From Motiliproteus sp963974645 (GTDB lineage Bacteria; Pseudomonadota; Gammaproteobacteria; Pseudomonadales; Balneatricaceae), in the NCBI GenBank assembly GCA_963974645.1, contig CAXBEA010000003.1, forward strand, positions 17,920 through 81,919: a DNA stretch of 64,000 nt, written 5' to 3'. Below are positions 45,178 through 53,940 of this stretch, in pieces; within the stretch, counting starts at the first letter, position 1; each line of letters opens with the position of its first letter. Made by a program: the position numbers and the translations under genes. The notes beneath the pieces are model-generated. The model was not told the origin of the DNA, made no database searches, and saw only the letters and a program-made list of their open reading frames with translations.

Positions 45178-46229
45178 GGCGACAGCGTCTCAGAATGGCT
45201 GCGTTCTGGCTGCGCGGGGTTGAGATGCCAATCCAGATTCAGACCGTATAGCGCCAGTGCTTTTAAACAGCGCTGGCGATGGCTACCACCGCTATCGGGT
45301 GATAACTCTATGCCTGGCAGACGCAGGCCAAAGCGTAACTGTAGCAGGTCAAACTGCAGCACCCAATAACAGAGCCGGCTCAAACGCGCTTCCTGGGCCA
45401 TACTGGGGTAAGCATCCCACTCTAACCAATGCTCTTGGGCGCTGTAGCCAGCAAAGCTTTTAGTATATAACCGCCCTTCGCGGGCATAGCTTTTCCAAGC
45501 GATGCGACGCGGGTTATCGCCAGCCTGATAGCGGCGTAAGCCATCAAAATCGTCACTTCCCTCCAGCACTAAACGCGCACCCTCCCCCCCGCCTTGGGCG
45601 TTACGCAGTGGGTACGGATCCTCGATGGCCTGGGGATAGACGAGGCACTGGCTATCGAGCTCCACCCAGCTCCAAGCGCGCAGTAACCCCAGGGGGTAAC
45701 AGCTTTCTACCCGGATCCTAGGTGCCCGACAGAGCCCGCGCCGAGATACCGGCAGTAACAGAGTGACTTCACAACTGGAGCTATCCAGGAGATCCTGATA
45801 CTGCGGTGGTAAACCGGACCAGCTAAGTTGAATCGATTCATGGGCACGACCCGAACTTCGCAAACGAACACCAAAAGCGGCCTCCTGTCCTACGAAAGCA
45901 GACTGTGCGCGACCCGATTCCAGGGTTAATCCAGATAAATTCGCATAGGTATGAAGAATGGAGACTAAAAACAGGCTGACCAACATCAGCGCAACCATCA
46001 AAATAAGGCTATTACCGTAGTTGATCCCGCCAAAAAACAGCACCAGCGTCATCAGCAGAAAATACAACCCGTTACGACTAGGTAGAATAAAAATACGGCG
46101 CTGATTCAGTGTTGCAGAATGGGTACGGGGGAGGCGCTTACTCAGCCAAGCCTCGGACCACTGCCGCAGCCTCAGTTTGGTGATAGCGAGCAAGTCCGAA
46201 AAAAAACCACTTCGGCTGCCTGGAAACAT
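45174..46229 (-). CDS. DUF58 domain protein
   Basis: The 351-residue protein has two membrane helices near residues 48-90 (GLYFLLMTLVLFFGGINYG, LILMVALMLVSLFLV) and a DUF58 domain with the signature GDNPRRIAWKSYAREGRLYT. DUF58 proteins are predicted VWA-like partners of MoxR ATPases. It lies between moxR (2 bases upstream) and the TgpA-like gene, the usual order. Confidence 0.92.
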   Translation of the reverse strand: MFPGSRSGFFSDLLAITKLRLRQWSEAWLSKRLPRTHSATLNQRRIFILPSRNGLYFLLMTLVLFFGGINYGNSLILMVALMLVSLFLVSILHTYANLSGLTLESGRAQSAFVGQEAAFGVRLRSSGRAHESIQLSWSGLPPQYQDLLDSSSCEVTLLLPVSRRGLCRAPRIRVESCYPLGLLRAWSWVELDSQCLVYPQAIEDPYPLRNAQGGGEGARLVLEGSDDFDGLRRYQAGDNPRRIAWKSYAREGRLYTKSFAGYSAQEHWLEWDAYPSMAQEARLSRLCYWVLQFDLLQLRFGLRLPGIELSPDSGGSHRQRCLKALALYGLNLDWHLNPAQPERSHSETLSP

Positions 46230-46231
46230 GA

Positions 46232-47191
46232 TTACTCGACAACCTCGACAGCATCAAGCAGAAGCCGTGTCAGGCTGGTACCTCGGTGACCGGTAGTATC
46301 CCTGTCCCCGCGTAGCCGGTGCTCGGCTACCGGAGGTAAGACCTGCTGCACATCCTCGGGGGTGACATAATCACGCCCCTCAAGTAAAGCCCAGGCCCTG
46401 GCGCAACGAACCAGCGCCAGCGCACCGCGTGGCGACAAACCCACCTCGCACTCATTACTCTGGCGACTAAAATGCACCAACCGCTGCACATAATCCAACA
46501 ACGGCTCTGACAGATGAATCTGTTCAACTCTAAGCTGTAGCCGTTGTAATTGCTCCAAAGGTAACTGGCACTGAAGCTGTGGCAAACGCTGGCGCGGGTT
46601 TTGACCAGAAAGCAGTTTACGTTCTGCGAGCTGATCCGGGTAACCTAAAGCAATCCGCATCAAGAAACGATCGAGCTGTGACTCAGGAAGCGCGAAAGTG
46701 CCCATCTGGCTAAGCGGATTCTGGGTTGCTATAACAAAAAATGGCTGAGGTAGCGGCAAGGTTTCACCGTCAACGGAGACCTGGCGCTCTTCCATCGCCT
46801 CCAACAATGCGCTCTGAGCTTTAGGGGTGGCGCGATTAATCTCATCAGCCAGAAGCAGTGGGGTAAATACCGGGCCTGGCTGAAATTCAAAGCGCTGAGT
46901 TTGGGCATTGAATATTGATGCGCCAATAATATCCGCGGGTAACAGATCGCTGGTAAATTGAACCCGATTGCATTCAATTCCCAGGACGCGGGCCAGCGCC
47001 TGGGCCAGGGTTGTTTTACCCATCCCAGGCAGATCTTCGATCAACAGATGACCCTGGGCAATCAGGCAGGTCAGCGCTAATCGAACCTGATCTGTCTTAC
47101 CCAAAATAACCGTTTCTATCTCTGCGAGCGCACGCTTCACAGCCTGTTGATCATCGCTGACACTGCTGGAGTTGAGACGCTCAAGGCTCAT
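46232..47191 (-). CDS. MoxR family AAA+ ATPase
   Basis: MoxR ATPases act as chaperones for assembly of metal or VWA-domain proteins. The 319-residue protein has Walker A GMGKTTLA at about 56-63, Walker B LLADEINRATPKAQSALLEA, sensor motif ATQNP and the AAA lid domain. It is the first gene of the MoxR-DUF58-TgpA operon. Its start is 28 bases downstream of the HD-GYP gene stop, so both could share a transcript. Confidence 0.93.
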   Translation of the reverse strand: MSLERLNSSSVSDDQQAVKRALAEIETVILGKTDQVRLALTCLIAQGHLLIEDLPGMGKTTLAQALARVLGIECNRVQFTSDLLPADIIGASIFNAQTQRFEFQPGPVFTPLLLADEINRATPKAQSALLEAMEERQVSVDGETLPLPQPFFVIATQNPLSQMGTFALPESQLDRFLMRIALGYPDQLAERKLLSGQNPRQRLPQLQCQLPLEQLQRLQLRVEQIHLSEPLLDYVQRLVHFSRQSNECEVGLSPRGALALVRCARAWALLEGRDYVTPEDVQQVLPPVAEHRLRGDRDTTGHRGTSLTRLLLDAVEVVE

Positions 47192-47218
47192 AAAAAGATC
47201 CGTATTAAAGAGAGCGCT

Positions 47219-48553
47219 CTATCGCTTGAATACTTCATCCAGCCCCTCTTGTAACTTTAACGCAGATTTCAGTGCCTGCTGCATCTCTATCGCCTTGAAG
47301 CCCTCGTCGTCCTTTAGGATTGCTAGAGATTTACGTACCTGGAGCAGCTGCCAGTGCAACTCTTTGAGCATCACTTTAACCTCCTCTACAGCAGCATAAT
47401 CCTCCTGTTCGGTGTTAACCAGACACTGTTCAAGCCATTGCAACACACTGTCGGCCAGCAAACCCGAAGAAGCCACCGCAAACCAGCAGCTATGGATCTG
47501 GTCAATAGCACTACGAACCCGCCGTAAATCACTGCTTTCGGGTAATAACTGAATGACTTTATCGAGCGGCAAAAAACAACGATTAAGCTGTCGGTGGGCT
47601 AGGATCAGAATACGGATCTCTGCTCCCAAATGTGTATCGGCAAGAATTCGTCCCGGCTCTAACCCTGATGTCCGGATCAGACTAAACAAAGCCTTGTAAG
47701 ATCCAGGGTCGTAGCTACGTTCGTTAAATTGAATGATCGGCAACAGGTTTGCAAGATTACCCTCGGTACCGGACAACCGAAGCATTCTGATAGCACAAAT
47801 ACTGTCTGCTATTGCTACTATCTGCCCTTCAGTGCAGAGATTCTCGGAGAACTTACCTGCAGGATAGCCGGCACCATCTCGACGCTCGTGATGCTCCAAC
47901 GTCGCTCTCGCAACAATCGGAGATAAACCCGGGATCTGTTTTAAAAATAGATCACCAATCAACGGATGGCTCTGAATAGTGCGCCATTCAGTCGGGGTCA
48001 AGGCTTCCCTTTTATCAAGGATTTCACTGGAGATGTGCAACATCCCAGTATCGTGAATAAGCCCAGCCATGAAAGCATCACTGATCTGCTGCATCGATAA
48101 ATCCATCTTGCGTGCTAAGGCCATTGAAAACCAGGCGCAGAAGAGTCCCTTTTCAAACTCATGTGGCCGCTGCATAGACAACACCGTCATCTTCTGCTGC
48201 AACAAAGAAAACCGTCCATATTCGCCACACAGATCACGCAGCAGCATCTCCAAGGTCATATTTTGATGCACAGCCTCGCAATCCGGATAGCGTGTAAACA
48301 GAAAACTGAACGCCTTAAACAGCCGTCCTGCATCGATTATTTTCTCAATGTTTACCGAGTGTTCGATAGGACGAAGTAGCTTGTGCTTAATAACCTGATC
48401 TGCCAATTGCTCACTAATAGGCATCCCTTTTTTAACTAATAAAACGCCCTGTTCATTGAAGATATCCTCAGTCGCCCTGACTTGGTTTTTCTTATTTACC
48501 TGAGACAGATGATGCGCGTACGCATCTTCCGGTTGGCTATCTAACAAAGCCAT
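47219..48553 (-). CDS. HD-GYP domain phosphodiesterase
   Basis: HD-GYP enzymes hydrolyse cyclic-di-GMP to GMP or pGpG. In this 444-residue protein the HD pair is HD167-168 in LIHDTG, and the GYP-type motif is HHERRDGAGYP at 221-231, so metal ligands and signature are intact. The first ~115 residues resemble the DUF3391 region preceding HD-GYP domains. The C-terminal ~130 residues are helical and may be an accessory domain. No membrane segment is present. Confidence 0.9.
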   Translation of the reverse strand: MALLDSQPEDAYAHHLSQVNKKNQVRATEDIFNEQGVLLVKKGMPISEQLADQVIKHKLLRPIEHSVNIEKIIDAGRLFKAFSFLFTRYPDCEAVHQNMTLEMLLRDLCGEYGRFSLLQQKMTVLSMQRPHEFEKGLFCAWFSMALARKMDLSMQQISDAFMAGLIHDTGMLHISSEILDKREALTPTEWRTIQSHPLIGDLFLKQIPGLSPIVARATLEHHERRDGAGYPAGKFSENLCTEGQIVAIADSICAIRMLRLSGTEGNLANLLPIIQFNERSYDPGSYKALFSLIRTSGLEPGRILADTHLGAEIRILILAHRQLNRCFLPLDKVIQLLPESSDLRRVRSAIDQIHSCWFAVASSGLLADSVLQWLEQCLVNTEQEDYAAVEEVKVMLKELHWQLLQVRKSLAILKDDEGFKAIEMQQALKSALKLQEGLDEVFKR

Positions 48554-48584
48554 TTTTTCTTCCTGGTATCAAACGGTTAAGGCT

Positions 48585-48884
48585 TTAGCAGCACCTAAAA
48601 GGGTTTTGAGCCACCACCTGCATTGATTGAGTACACCGCGAATCGTGATTTAAGGTCTCATCCTGTTCCGACAATGATACGCCAGAAAGGTCGGCGATTT
48701 CTTGGGACAAGATCAAAGAAACTGCATAATTCTTAGTAGCAGCCTCAAGCCACGCTGCCGTATTGATAGTATCCCCGATCGCTGAGAGTATCGGTGCTTC
48801 CGGGAGGGTCCACCATCCCAACAACGGTTCACCGCTATGAATACCGATGCCAACTCTGTAATAAATAATTGCAGAGCTAATCAC
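48585..48884 (-). pseudogene. Fragment of a class III nucleotidyl cyclase
   Basis: Residues from about 10 on match the C-terminal half of an adenylate/guanylate cyclase catalytic domain: RVGIGIHSGEPLLG, then AIGDTINTAAWLEAATK with the conserved Asp and Asn. The N-terminal half with the first metal-binding Asp is missing, and the upstream sequence is not homologous. The frame has no ribosome site. It is therefore a 5'-truncated remnant, about 30 bases upstream of the HD-GYP start. Confidence 0.7.
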
Positions 48885-49026
48885 TAACCTGAAGATAACG
48901 GTATAAACGATGTAAGGGCTATATCTGAATGACAGTCGCGTTGATTAGGCTACAATGACCAACCTCGCAGGCTGTAAATCAAATGATAGCCATAATTAAT
49001 ATGGTCTTATCCGATCAGGAAACGCT

Positions 49027-50301
49027 ATGTCTGAAGAACTTGACCGCTATCTGGAAATTTTGGTTGATCGTGACGGTGCAGATCTATTTCTGTCGACTAA
49101 TGCAAAGCCTAGCGCAAAAATTCACGGCAAGATGATAGCTATCGCCGACAAAGTGATGGAACGCGGCCAAATCAAAGAGATCGCTTACGCCATCATGGAT
49201 GAAGAGCAGATTCGAAATTTTGAAAAGCGGCCTGAAATGAATTTAGCATTATCAAAACCAGGCCTAGGCCGATTTCGAGTGAATATTTTTCGCCAACGGC
49301 ATGAATATTCGATGGTCATAAGATCTATCTCAACCGATATACCTGACATTAAAAAGCTTGGACTGCCCGACATCCTAGCCAAACTGATTATGGAAAAAAA
49401 CGGTCTTATCCTTTTCGTCGGCGGTACCGGTTCTGGAAAATCGACCTCGCTGGCATCGCTGATCGACTATCGAAATACAAACAGCGCCGGGCACATCATT
49501 ACGATAGAGGATCCGGTCGAATTTGTGCATCGACATAAAATGTCGATCATCAATCAGCGTGAAGTTGGGGTCGACACTCTCTGTTATCAAGATGCGCTTG
49601 AAAATACCTTACGTCAGGCGCCAGACGTGATTCTGATCGGTGAGATCCGCAGCGCCGAAACTATGGAGCATGCCCTGGCATTCGCCGAAACAGGGCATCT
49701 ATGCCTGTCGACCCTCCACGCAAATAACGCAAACCAAGCGCTAGGTCGAATCATCAACTTCTTTCCCGAAGAACGGCATAAACAGTTATTGCTAGATATC
49801 TCCTTGAATATGAAGGGCATCATCTCCCAACGCTTGATGCCCACCATCGATGGCAAGCGTGCAGCCGCTATCGAAGTATTGCTCGGCTCACCAAGAATCG
49901 CTGAGCTAATCAAAAAGGGACATATTGACGATGTTAAAGAAGTCATGGAAAAATCTGCTGCCTCAGGAATGCAAACTTTTGACTTCGCTTTATTTAACCT
50001 CTGGAGAGCAGGACGTATAACGGCTGAAGAGGCGCTTAAGAACGCCGATTCGAAAACCAACTTGGCATTGAAAATGCGCCTGATCACCAAAACAAAATCA
50101 TCCGCGAATCCCGACCCGAAAGCCAACCCTGAGGCCGCTAAAAACAGTAGCGAAGCCGCCGAAACGATGGAACCTAAAATGGAGCAACCGAGCGAGGCCG
50201 CGTTCGTATTTGAGCTGGAGTCCAACCAGCAACAAGAGAAGCCGGCCGAAGAGGAGAAACCAGGGACTGAGACTATCTATACTAAAAAATCGACCGTATA
50301 A
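49027..50301 (+). CDS. pilU: Type IV pilus retraction ATPase PilU
   Basis: PilU is a cytoplasmic hexameric ATPase that assists PilT in retracting type IV pili for twitching. Walker A GGTGSGKST is at 132-140, Walker B is LIGEIRSAETM, and the His box is HLCLSTLHAN. The N-terminal DRDGADLFLSTNAKPSAKI is typical of PilU more than PilT. It has 424 residues, about 40-50 more than usual. The extra tail (~355-424) is rich in Ser, Glu, Pro and Asn and probably disordered. pilT is not adjacent. A MITE-like repeat follows 42 bases after the stop. Confidence 0.93.
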   Translation: MSEELDRYLEILVDRDGADLFLSTNAKPSAKIHGKMIAIADKVMERGQIKEIAYAIMDEEQIRNFEKRPEMNLALSKPGLGRFRVNIFRQRHEYSMVIRSISTDIPDIKKLGLPDILAKLIMEKNGLILFVGGTGSGKSTSLASLIDYRNTNSAGHIITIEDPVEFVHRHKMSIINQREVGVDTLCYQDALENTLRQAPDVILIGEIRSAETMEHALAFAETGHLCLSTLHANNANQALGRIINFFPEERHKQLLLDISLNMKGIISQRLMPTIDGKRAAAIEVLLGSPRIAELIKKGHIDDVKEVMEKSAASGMQTFDFALFNLWRAGRITAEEALKNADSKTNLALKMRLITKTKSSANPDPKANPEAAKNSSEAAETMEPKMEQPSEAAFVFELESNQQQEKPAEEEKPGTETIYTKKSTV

Positions 50302-50342
50302 AACTCTCTTCCCGGGCAGCAGTTATTTATTCAGGTAGACTA

Positions 50343-50516
50343 GAAACCTGTGAATAAGTCCAGCGTGTTCCCTGCGGGCTACAGAACGGCCAGGTGGGTG
50401 AAGGATCGTGCAGTGAAATGTCTAGACCTTTTCAAGCGCTCTGACAAAGCAGATGGCCGTTACAGACCCCGCCTTTCGGGGATTTCAGAGGCGTAAGGGA
50501 CTTGTTCATAGGTTCC
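50343..50516. mobile_element. MITE-like foldback repeat, copy 2 (174 bp)
   Basis: This copy is collinear with 30326-30588 minus the 89-base insert, with about 13 substitutions by eye (roughly 92% identity). The left end reads GAAACCTGTGAATAAGTCC and the right end GGACTTGTTCATAGGTTCC. CTA again flanks both ends (CTAG before, CTAA after). It lies between pilU and the GAF-GGDEF gene, in a gap of 345 bases, and has no open frame of interest. Confidence 0.8.
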
Positions 50517-50646
50517 CTAACCCGTGACAAAGGGTGCACCACTTCTGCCTAACAGCAGGGCTAAGGCTGAGTGTTGAAGTCGAGAGTAACCTCTACGACT
50601 GCCTTGAGTGGAATGAGCTAGACTTAAACGACTTACTTGAGGGGGC

Positions 50647-51663
50647 GTGAACAAGGTGATGAACGATAGAAACCAATGGCTTTTTGAAATGGACAGCCTT
50701 CCCATTTCAATGCAAAAATGGCAACAGAACGTTGATCTGATCGCGAAATTCTTTCACGCCCCATCTGTCTGCATTTTCCAAACCCTGGGCAAAGGCTCGC
50801 AAGTTATAGCGACTAATCAAAGTAAAGAATCGCCCTACCCGGCTGGCTGCATCATTCCTCGAGATGCAGAGTTATTCGGACACGTCGTTGCGGAACTGAA
50901 ACGGGAGCTCTATATACCCGACGCTCGTGAAGATATTCGTTGGGCCAATCATCTAGAACTTATCCAGGCTGGGTTAGTCTCCTACCTGGGAATCCCTATC
51001 TATTGGCCCAGTGGATTGATGTTCGGCTCCCTGTGTATTCAAGACCAAATCCCAACCGATTACCGTCCCGAGTTTTTCGGACTGCTATCTACGTTCCGAG
51101 CGTTAATCGAGTCTGACCTTAGCCTGATGGTTCAGGATCAACTCCTCAACGAACTAAAATTAACGGATGACCTGACCGGTATCTATAACCGCCAGGGGTT
51201 CAAAGCGCTGGCCGAACATAAACTCAGTGTCGCTAAACGATATGGCCACACTTACGCTTTGATCTACTTCGATTTAGACAACCTGTGCAGTATCAACGAG
51301 CAGCTAGGCCAAGAGATCGGTGATCAAGCGCTACAAGCAATGGCTAATGCACTTAGCAGCGAACTGAGGGATTCTGACATTGCAGCCAGAATCGGCAGCG
51401 ATGAATTTGCAGCCTTGGTTTTCGTCCGCCAACAAGAGGATATGGAAAACCTGGCAATACGTATTCAACGCAAGCTCAATGTACTTAAAGAACAACGCGA
51501 TAGAATGCCGCCGCTAACAATCAGCGTGGGTGCCAAGTGCTATCAGGCAGATACCCACACCTGTGTCGATAAGATGCTCGATGAGGTGGATCGAATGGTA
51601 TACAACATCAAGCAACAGAAGCGTTTCGCCGGCGGCAGCCCAGGTTACAGCTCTCACCATTAG
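50647..51663 (+). CDS. GAF-GGDEF protein with altered GSDEF motif
   Basis: This soluble protein has an N-terminal GAF domain (~10-155, HAPSVCIFQTLGKGS and SYLGIPIYWPSG) and a GGDEF domain from about 175 (LTDDLTGIYNRQG). The active-site motif is GSDEF at 250-254; substitution of the second Gly often lowers activity. No I-site is visible: the position before reads RDSDIAARI, with RDSD matching RxxD, so it may bind c-di-GMP. Start candidates are GTG 50647, GTG 50656 and ATG 50659; GAGGGGG at 50639-50645 fits the last two better. Length is 334-338 residues. Confidence 0.88.
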   Translation: MNKVMNDRNQWLFEMDSLPISMQKWQQNVDLIAKFFHAPSVCIFQTLGKGSQVIATNQSKESPYPAGCIIPRDAELFGHVVAELKRELYIPDAREDIRWANHLELIQAGLVSYLGIPIYWPSGLMFGSLCIQDQIPTDYRPEFFGLLSTFRALIESDLSLMVQDQLLNELKLTDDLTGIYNRQGFKALAEHKLSVAKRYGHTYALIYFDLDNLCSINEQLGQEIGDQALQAMANALSSELRDSDIAARIGSDEFAALVFVRQQEDMENLAIRIQRKLNVLKEQRDRMPPLTISVGAKCYQADTHTCVDKMLDEVDRMVYNIKQQKRFAGGSPGYSSHH

Positions 51664-51719
51664 CACGACAACCCTCGCAAAGAGGCTAAAAACCAACAGA
51701 CTTTACACAAGGATCGTGT

Positions 51720-51962
51720 ATGAAAAAGCTGATAATAATCTCCAGCCTTGCTCTGCTGGTTCTGCCAATAAGCAGTTACAGTAAAGAATCAGGGTCTCTC
51801 AAGCGTTGTCAAAATATTATCGATAAAATCCAGTCCTACAGCGATAAACGTAGGCGAGGTGGCAGTGCCATAGCTATGCAAGGCTGGAGAAAAAAGAGAA
51901 ACAATTACAACGCTCTATATTTCGAATACAACTGTCAAAAGCATCGTAAAGCGCTGCAGTAG
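51720..51962 (+). CDS. Small secreted basic hypothetical protein
   Basis: The 80-residue protein begins with a signal peptide (MKKLIIISSLALLVLPISSY). The mature part is basic, with two Cys (KRCQNII and EYNCQKH) that could form one disulfide and a KRRRGGSA patch. I do not recognise it. It lies 57 bases after the GAF-GGDEF gene and before a bidirectional terminator, so it may be cotranscribed with it. Confidence 0.6.
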   Translation: MKKLIIISSLALLVLPISSYSKESGSLKRCQNIIDKIQSYSDKRRRGGSAIAMQGWRKKRNNYNALYFEYNCQKHRKALQ

Positions 51963-52050
51963 CCACTGCTGCGTCAGAGTTGAATTTGCACCAAGGCGAG
52001 AAAGTAGGCAATTACTTTGATTCCAAAGAGAACTAAACTTAAAAACCAAA

Positions 52051-52072
52051 AAAGCCTGTCTAGACAGGCTTT
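52051..52072. terminator. Bidirectional terminator
   Basis: AAAGCCTGTC-TAGACAGGCTTT is a perfect palindrome with T-runs on both strands (TTTTCTTT on plus, TTTTTTGG on minus). It ends both the rightward small-protein gene and the leftward sthA gene. Confidence 0.85.
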
Positions 52073-52115
52073 TCTTTATCCGGAAATTCCCATTGAAAAA
52101 TAGCGCTCTGTATCA

Positions 52116-53516
52116 CTACAGATTAGCGATTCGATTCAATCCTGCTATTGCGGCTACTTGGTAGGCTTCCGCCATGGTGGGGTAGTTAAAGGTGGTATTA
52201 ACGAAATACTTAAGATTATTTGCCTCACCCTTCTGCGACATTATTGCCTGGCCGATATGGATAATCTCCGAGGCACGATCGCCGAAACAGTGGATACCCA
52301 AAATCTCCAGCGTCTCCCGGTTAAATAAAATCTTCAACATCCCCACAGGTTCGCCATAAATCTGCGCTCTGGCCATATCCTTGAAGAATGCCTGACCGAC
52401 CTCATAGGGTACCTTCGCAGCGGTCAGTTGCATCTCACTCTTTCCGATCGAACTGATTTCAGGAATAGTATAGATACCGGTAGGTACTTCGGAGATATAG
52501 CGAAAATCATCAGAATCAAGCATATCATTACTGGCAGCACGTCCTTGGCCTATTGCGGCAGATGCCAAGCTCGGCCAACCCACCACATCACCCGCCGCAT
52601 AAACACCGGGGACCAACGTACGGTAATGATCGTCGACTTTTAACTGCCCGCGGCCGTCAGCCTCCAGGCCAATATTAGCCAGCCCTAAATTGTCGGTATT
52701 ACCGGTACGACCGTTGCACCACATAAAGGCGTCAGCACGAATTTTTTTACCCGATTTTAACGTCAGTACAACACCATGATCATCTCCCTTCACGGACTCA
52801 TACTCTTCGTTATGGCGGATGGTACAGCCACTATTACGCAGGTGGTACCCCAGCGCATCTGAAATTTCATCATCCAAAAATGACAGCAGTCGATCGCGAT
52901 TATCGATCAGATCGACCTTCACCCCAAGTCCTGCAAAGATAGATGCATATTCACAACCGATGACGCCGGCGCCGTAGACAAGCAGCGTGCGCGGGGTGTG
53001 TTCCAGCTTTAAAATAGTATCGGAGTTGTAGATGCGTGGATGATTAAAATCGACATCATCGGGTTGGTAGGGGCGTGAGCCTGTCGCAATGATGACATTT
53101 TTAGCCCTGAGAATATCGTCACCACGCTGAGTGTGAGCAATCTTCACCGTATTGGCATCCTGAAAATGCGCTTGACCAAAATAAACATCCACACGGTTTC
53201 GAGCATAGAAACCTGTCCGCATCATTACCTGATTAGAGATTACTTTTTCAGCACTTTTCAATACCTTAGGAAACGAAAACCAACGAGGCTCGCCGATATC
53301 GCGAAACATCGGGTTGGTGTTGAATTCCATGATCTGCTTGACTGAGTGTCGCAACGCCTTTGATGGAATCGTGCCTACATGGGTACAGTTTCCACCCACT
53401 TGATCACGCACCTCCACCACGGCTACCTTACAACCCTTCTTGGCTGCATTCATGGCAGCGCCTTCACCTGCGGGGCCGGACCCGATAATTACTACATCGT
53501 AGTCATAAGTCGCCAT
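52116..53516 (-). CDS. sthA: Soluble pyridine nucleotide transhydrogenase SthA
   Basis: SthA moves reducing equivalents between NADH and NADPH in the cytoplasm. The 466-residue flavoprotein has the FAD motif IGSGPAGEGAA at about 11-21. The disulfide oxidoreductase site reads CTHVGTIPSK: Cys44 is kept, while Thr49 replaces the second redox Cys, which separates SthA from lipoamide dehydrogenase. It lies downstream of nqrM with a gap of 105 bases and is followed by a strong bidirectional terminator. Confidence 0.95.
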   Translation of the reverse strand: MATYDYDVVIIGSGPAGEGAAMNAAKKGCKVAVVEVRDQVGGNCTHVGTIPSKALRHSVKQIMEFNTNPMFRDIGEPRWFSFPKVLKSAEKVISNQVMMRTGFYARNRVDVYFGQAHFQDANTVKIAHTQRGDDILRAKNVIIATGSRPYQPDDVDFNHPRIYNSDTILKLEHTPRTLLVYGAGVIGCEYASIFAGLGVKVDLIDNRDRLLSFLDDEISDALGYHLRNSGCTIRHNEEYESVKGDDHGVVLTLKSGKKIRADAFMWCNGRTGNTDNLGLANIGLEADGRGQLKVDDHYRTLVPGVYAAGDVVGWPSLASAAIGQGRAASNDMLDSDDFRYISEVPTGIYTIPEISSIGKSEMQLTAAKVPYEVGQAFFKDMARAQIYGEPVGMLKILFNRETLEILGIHCFGDRASEIIHIGQAIMSQKGEANNLKYFVNTTFNYPTMAEAYQVAAIAGLNRIANL

Positions 53517-53621
53517 CGAATACCTCTATAGAGCACAAATTTATTTTGTAAAAAATCAACTAACAAAATTTTAAGAAAGCCAAACGCTTGGCGCTTTTTC
53601 TTGAAAGCTTTTTCTTGAGAG

Positions 53622-53870
53622 CTACTTCTTTTCAGAAACCTCGTAAGACAGGCTCTCGGCAGCAGCCAGCTTTGCCGCATCAGCCTCCTGTTCCTTTTCG
53701 CACAGATTAGGATCATCGCCGCACACTGGGCACAGATAGTCCTTCTCTCCTAATGCCGCACCTACTCCGCCGCAGGAGCCTTTGATCGGTTTACGCCCCA
53801 TAATCACACCGACCGAGGCGGCAACAATAACCAGTAGGAAAACTGCAAATACGATAAAAAATGTAGTCAT
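53622..53870 (-). CDS. nqrM: Na+-NQR maturation protein NqrM
   Basis: NqrM is a small membrane protein needed to assemble the iron centre between NqrD and NqrE. This 82-residue protein has one N-terminal membrane helix (FFIVFAVFLLVIVAASVGVI) and the Cys pattern GSCGG..CPVCGDD..LCEK that binds iron in the family. It follows apbE after 70 bases, as in Vibrio and Pseudomonas. Confidence 0.93.
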   Translation of the reverse strand: MTTFFIVFAVFLLVIVAASVGVIMGRKPIKGSCGGVGAALGEKDYLCPVCGDDPNLCEKEQEADAAKLAAAESLSYEVSEKK

Positions 53871-53940
53871 GATATCTCTCTCTTAAGGCCTGCGATTATA
53901 GCGCCAGGTAGTCAATTCGATCACTGATCCACTAGAGGTT

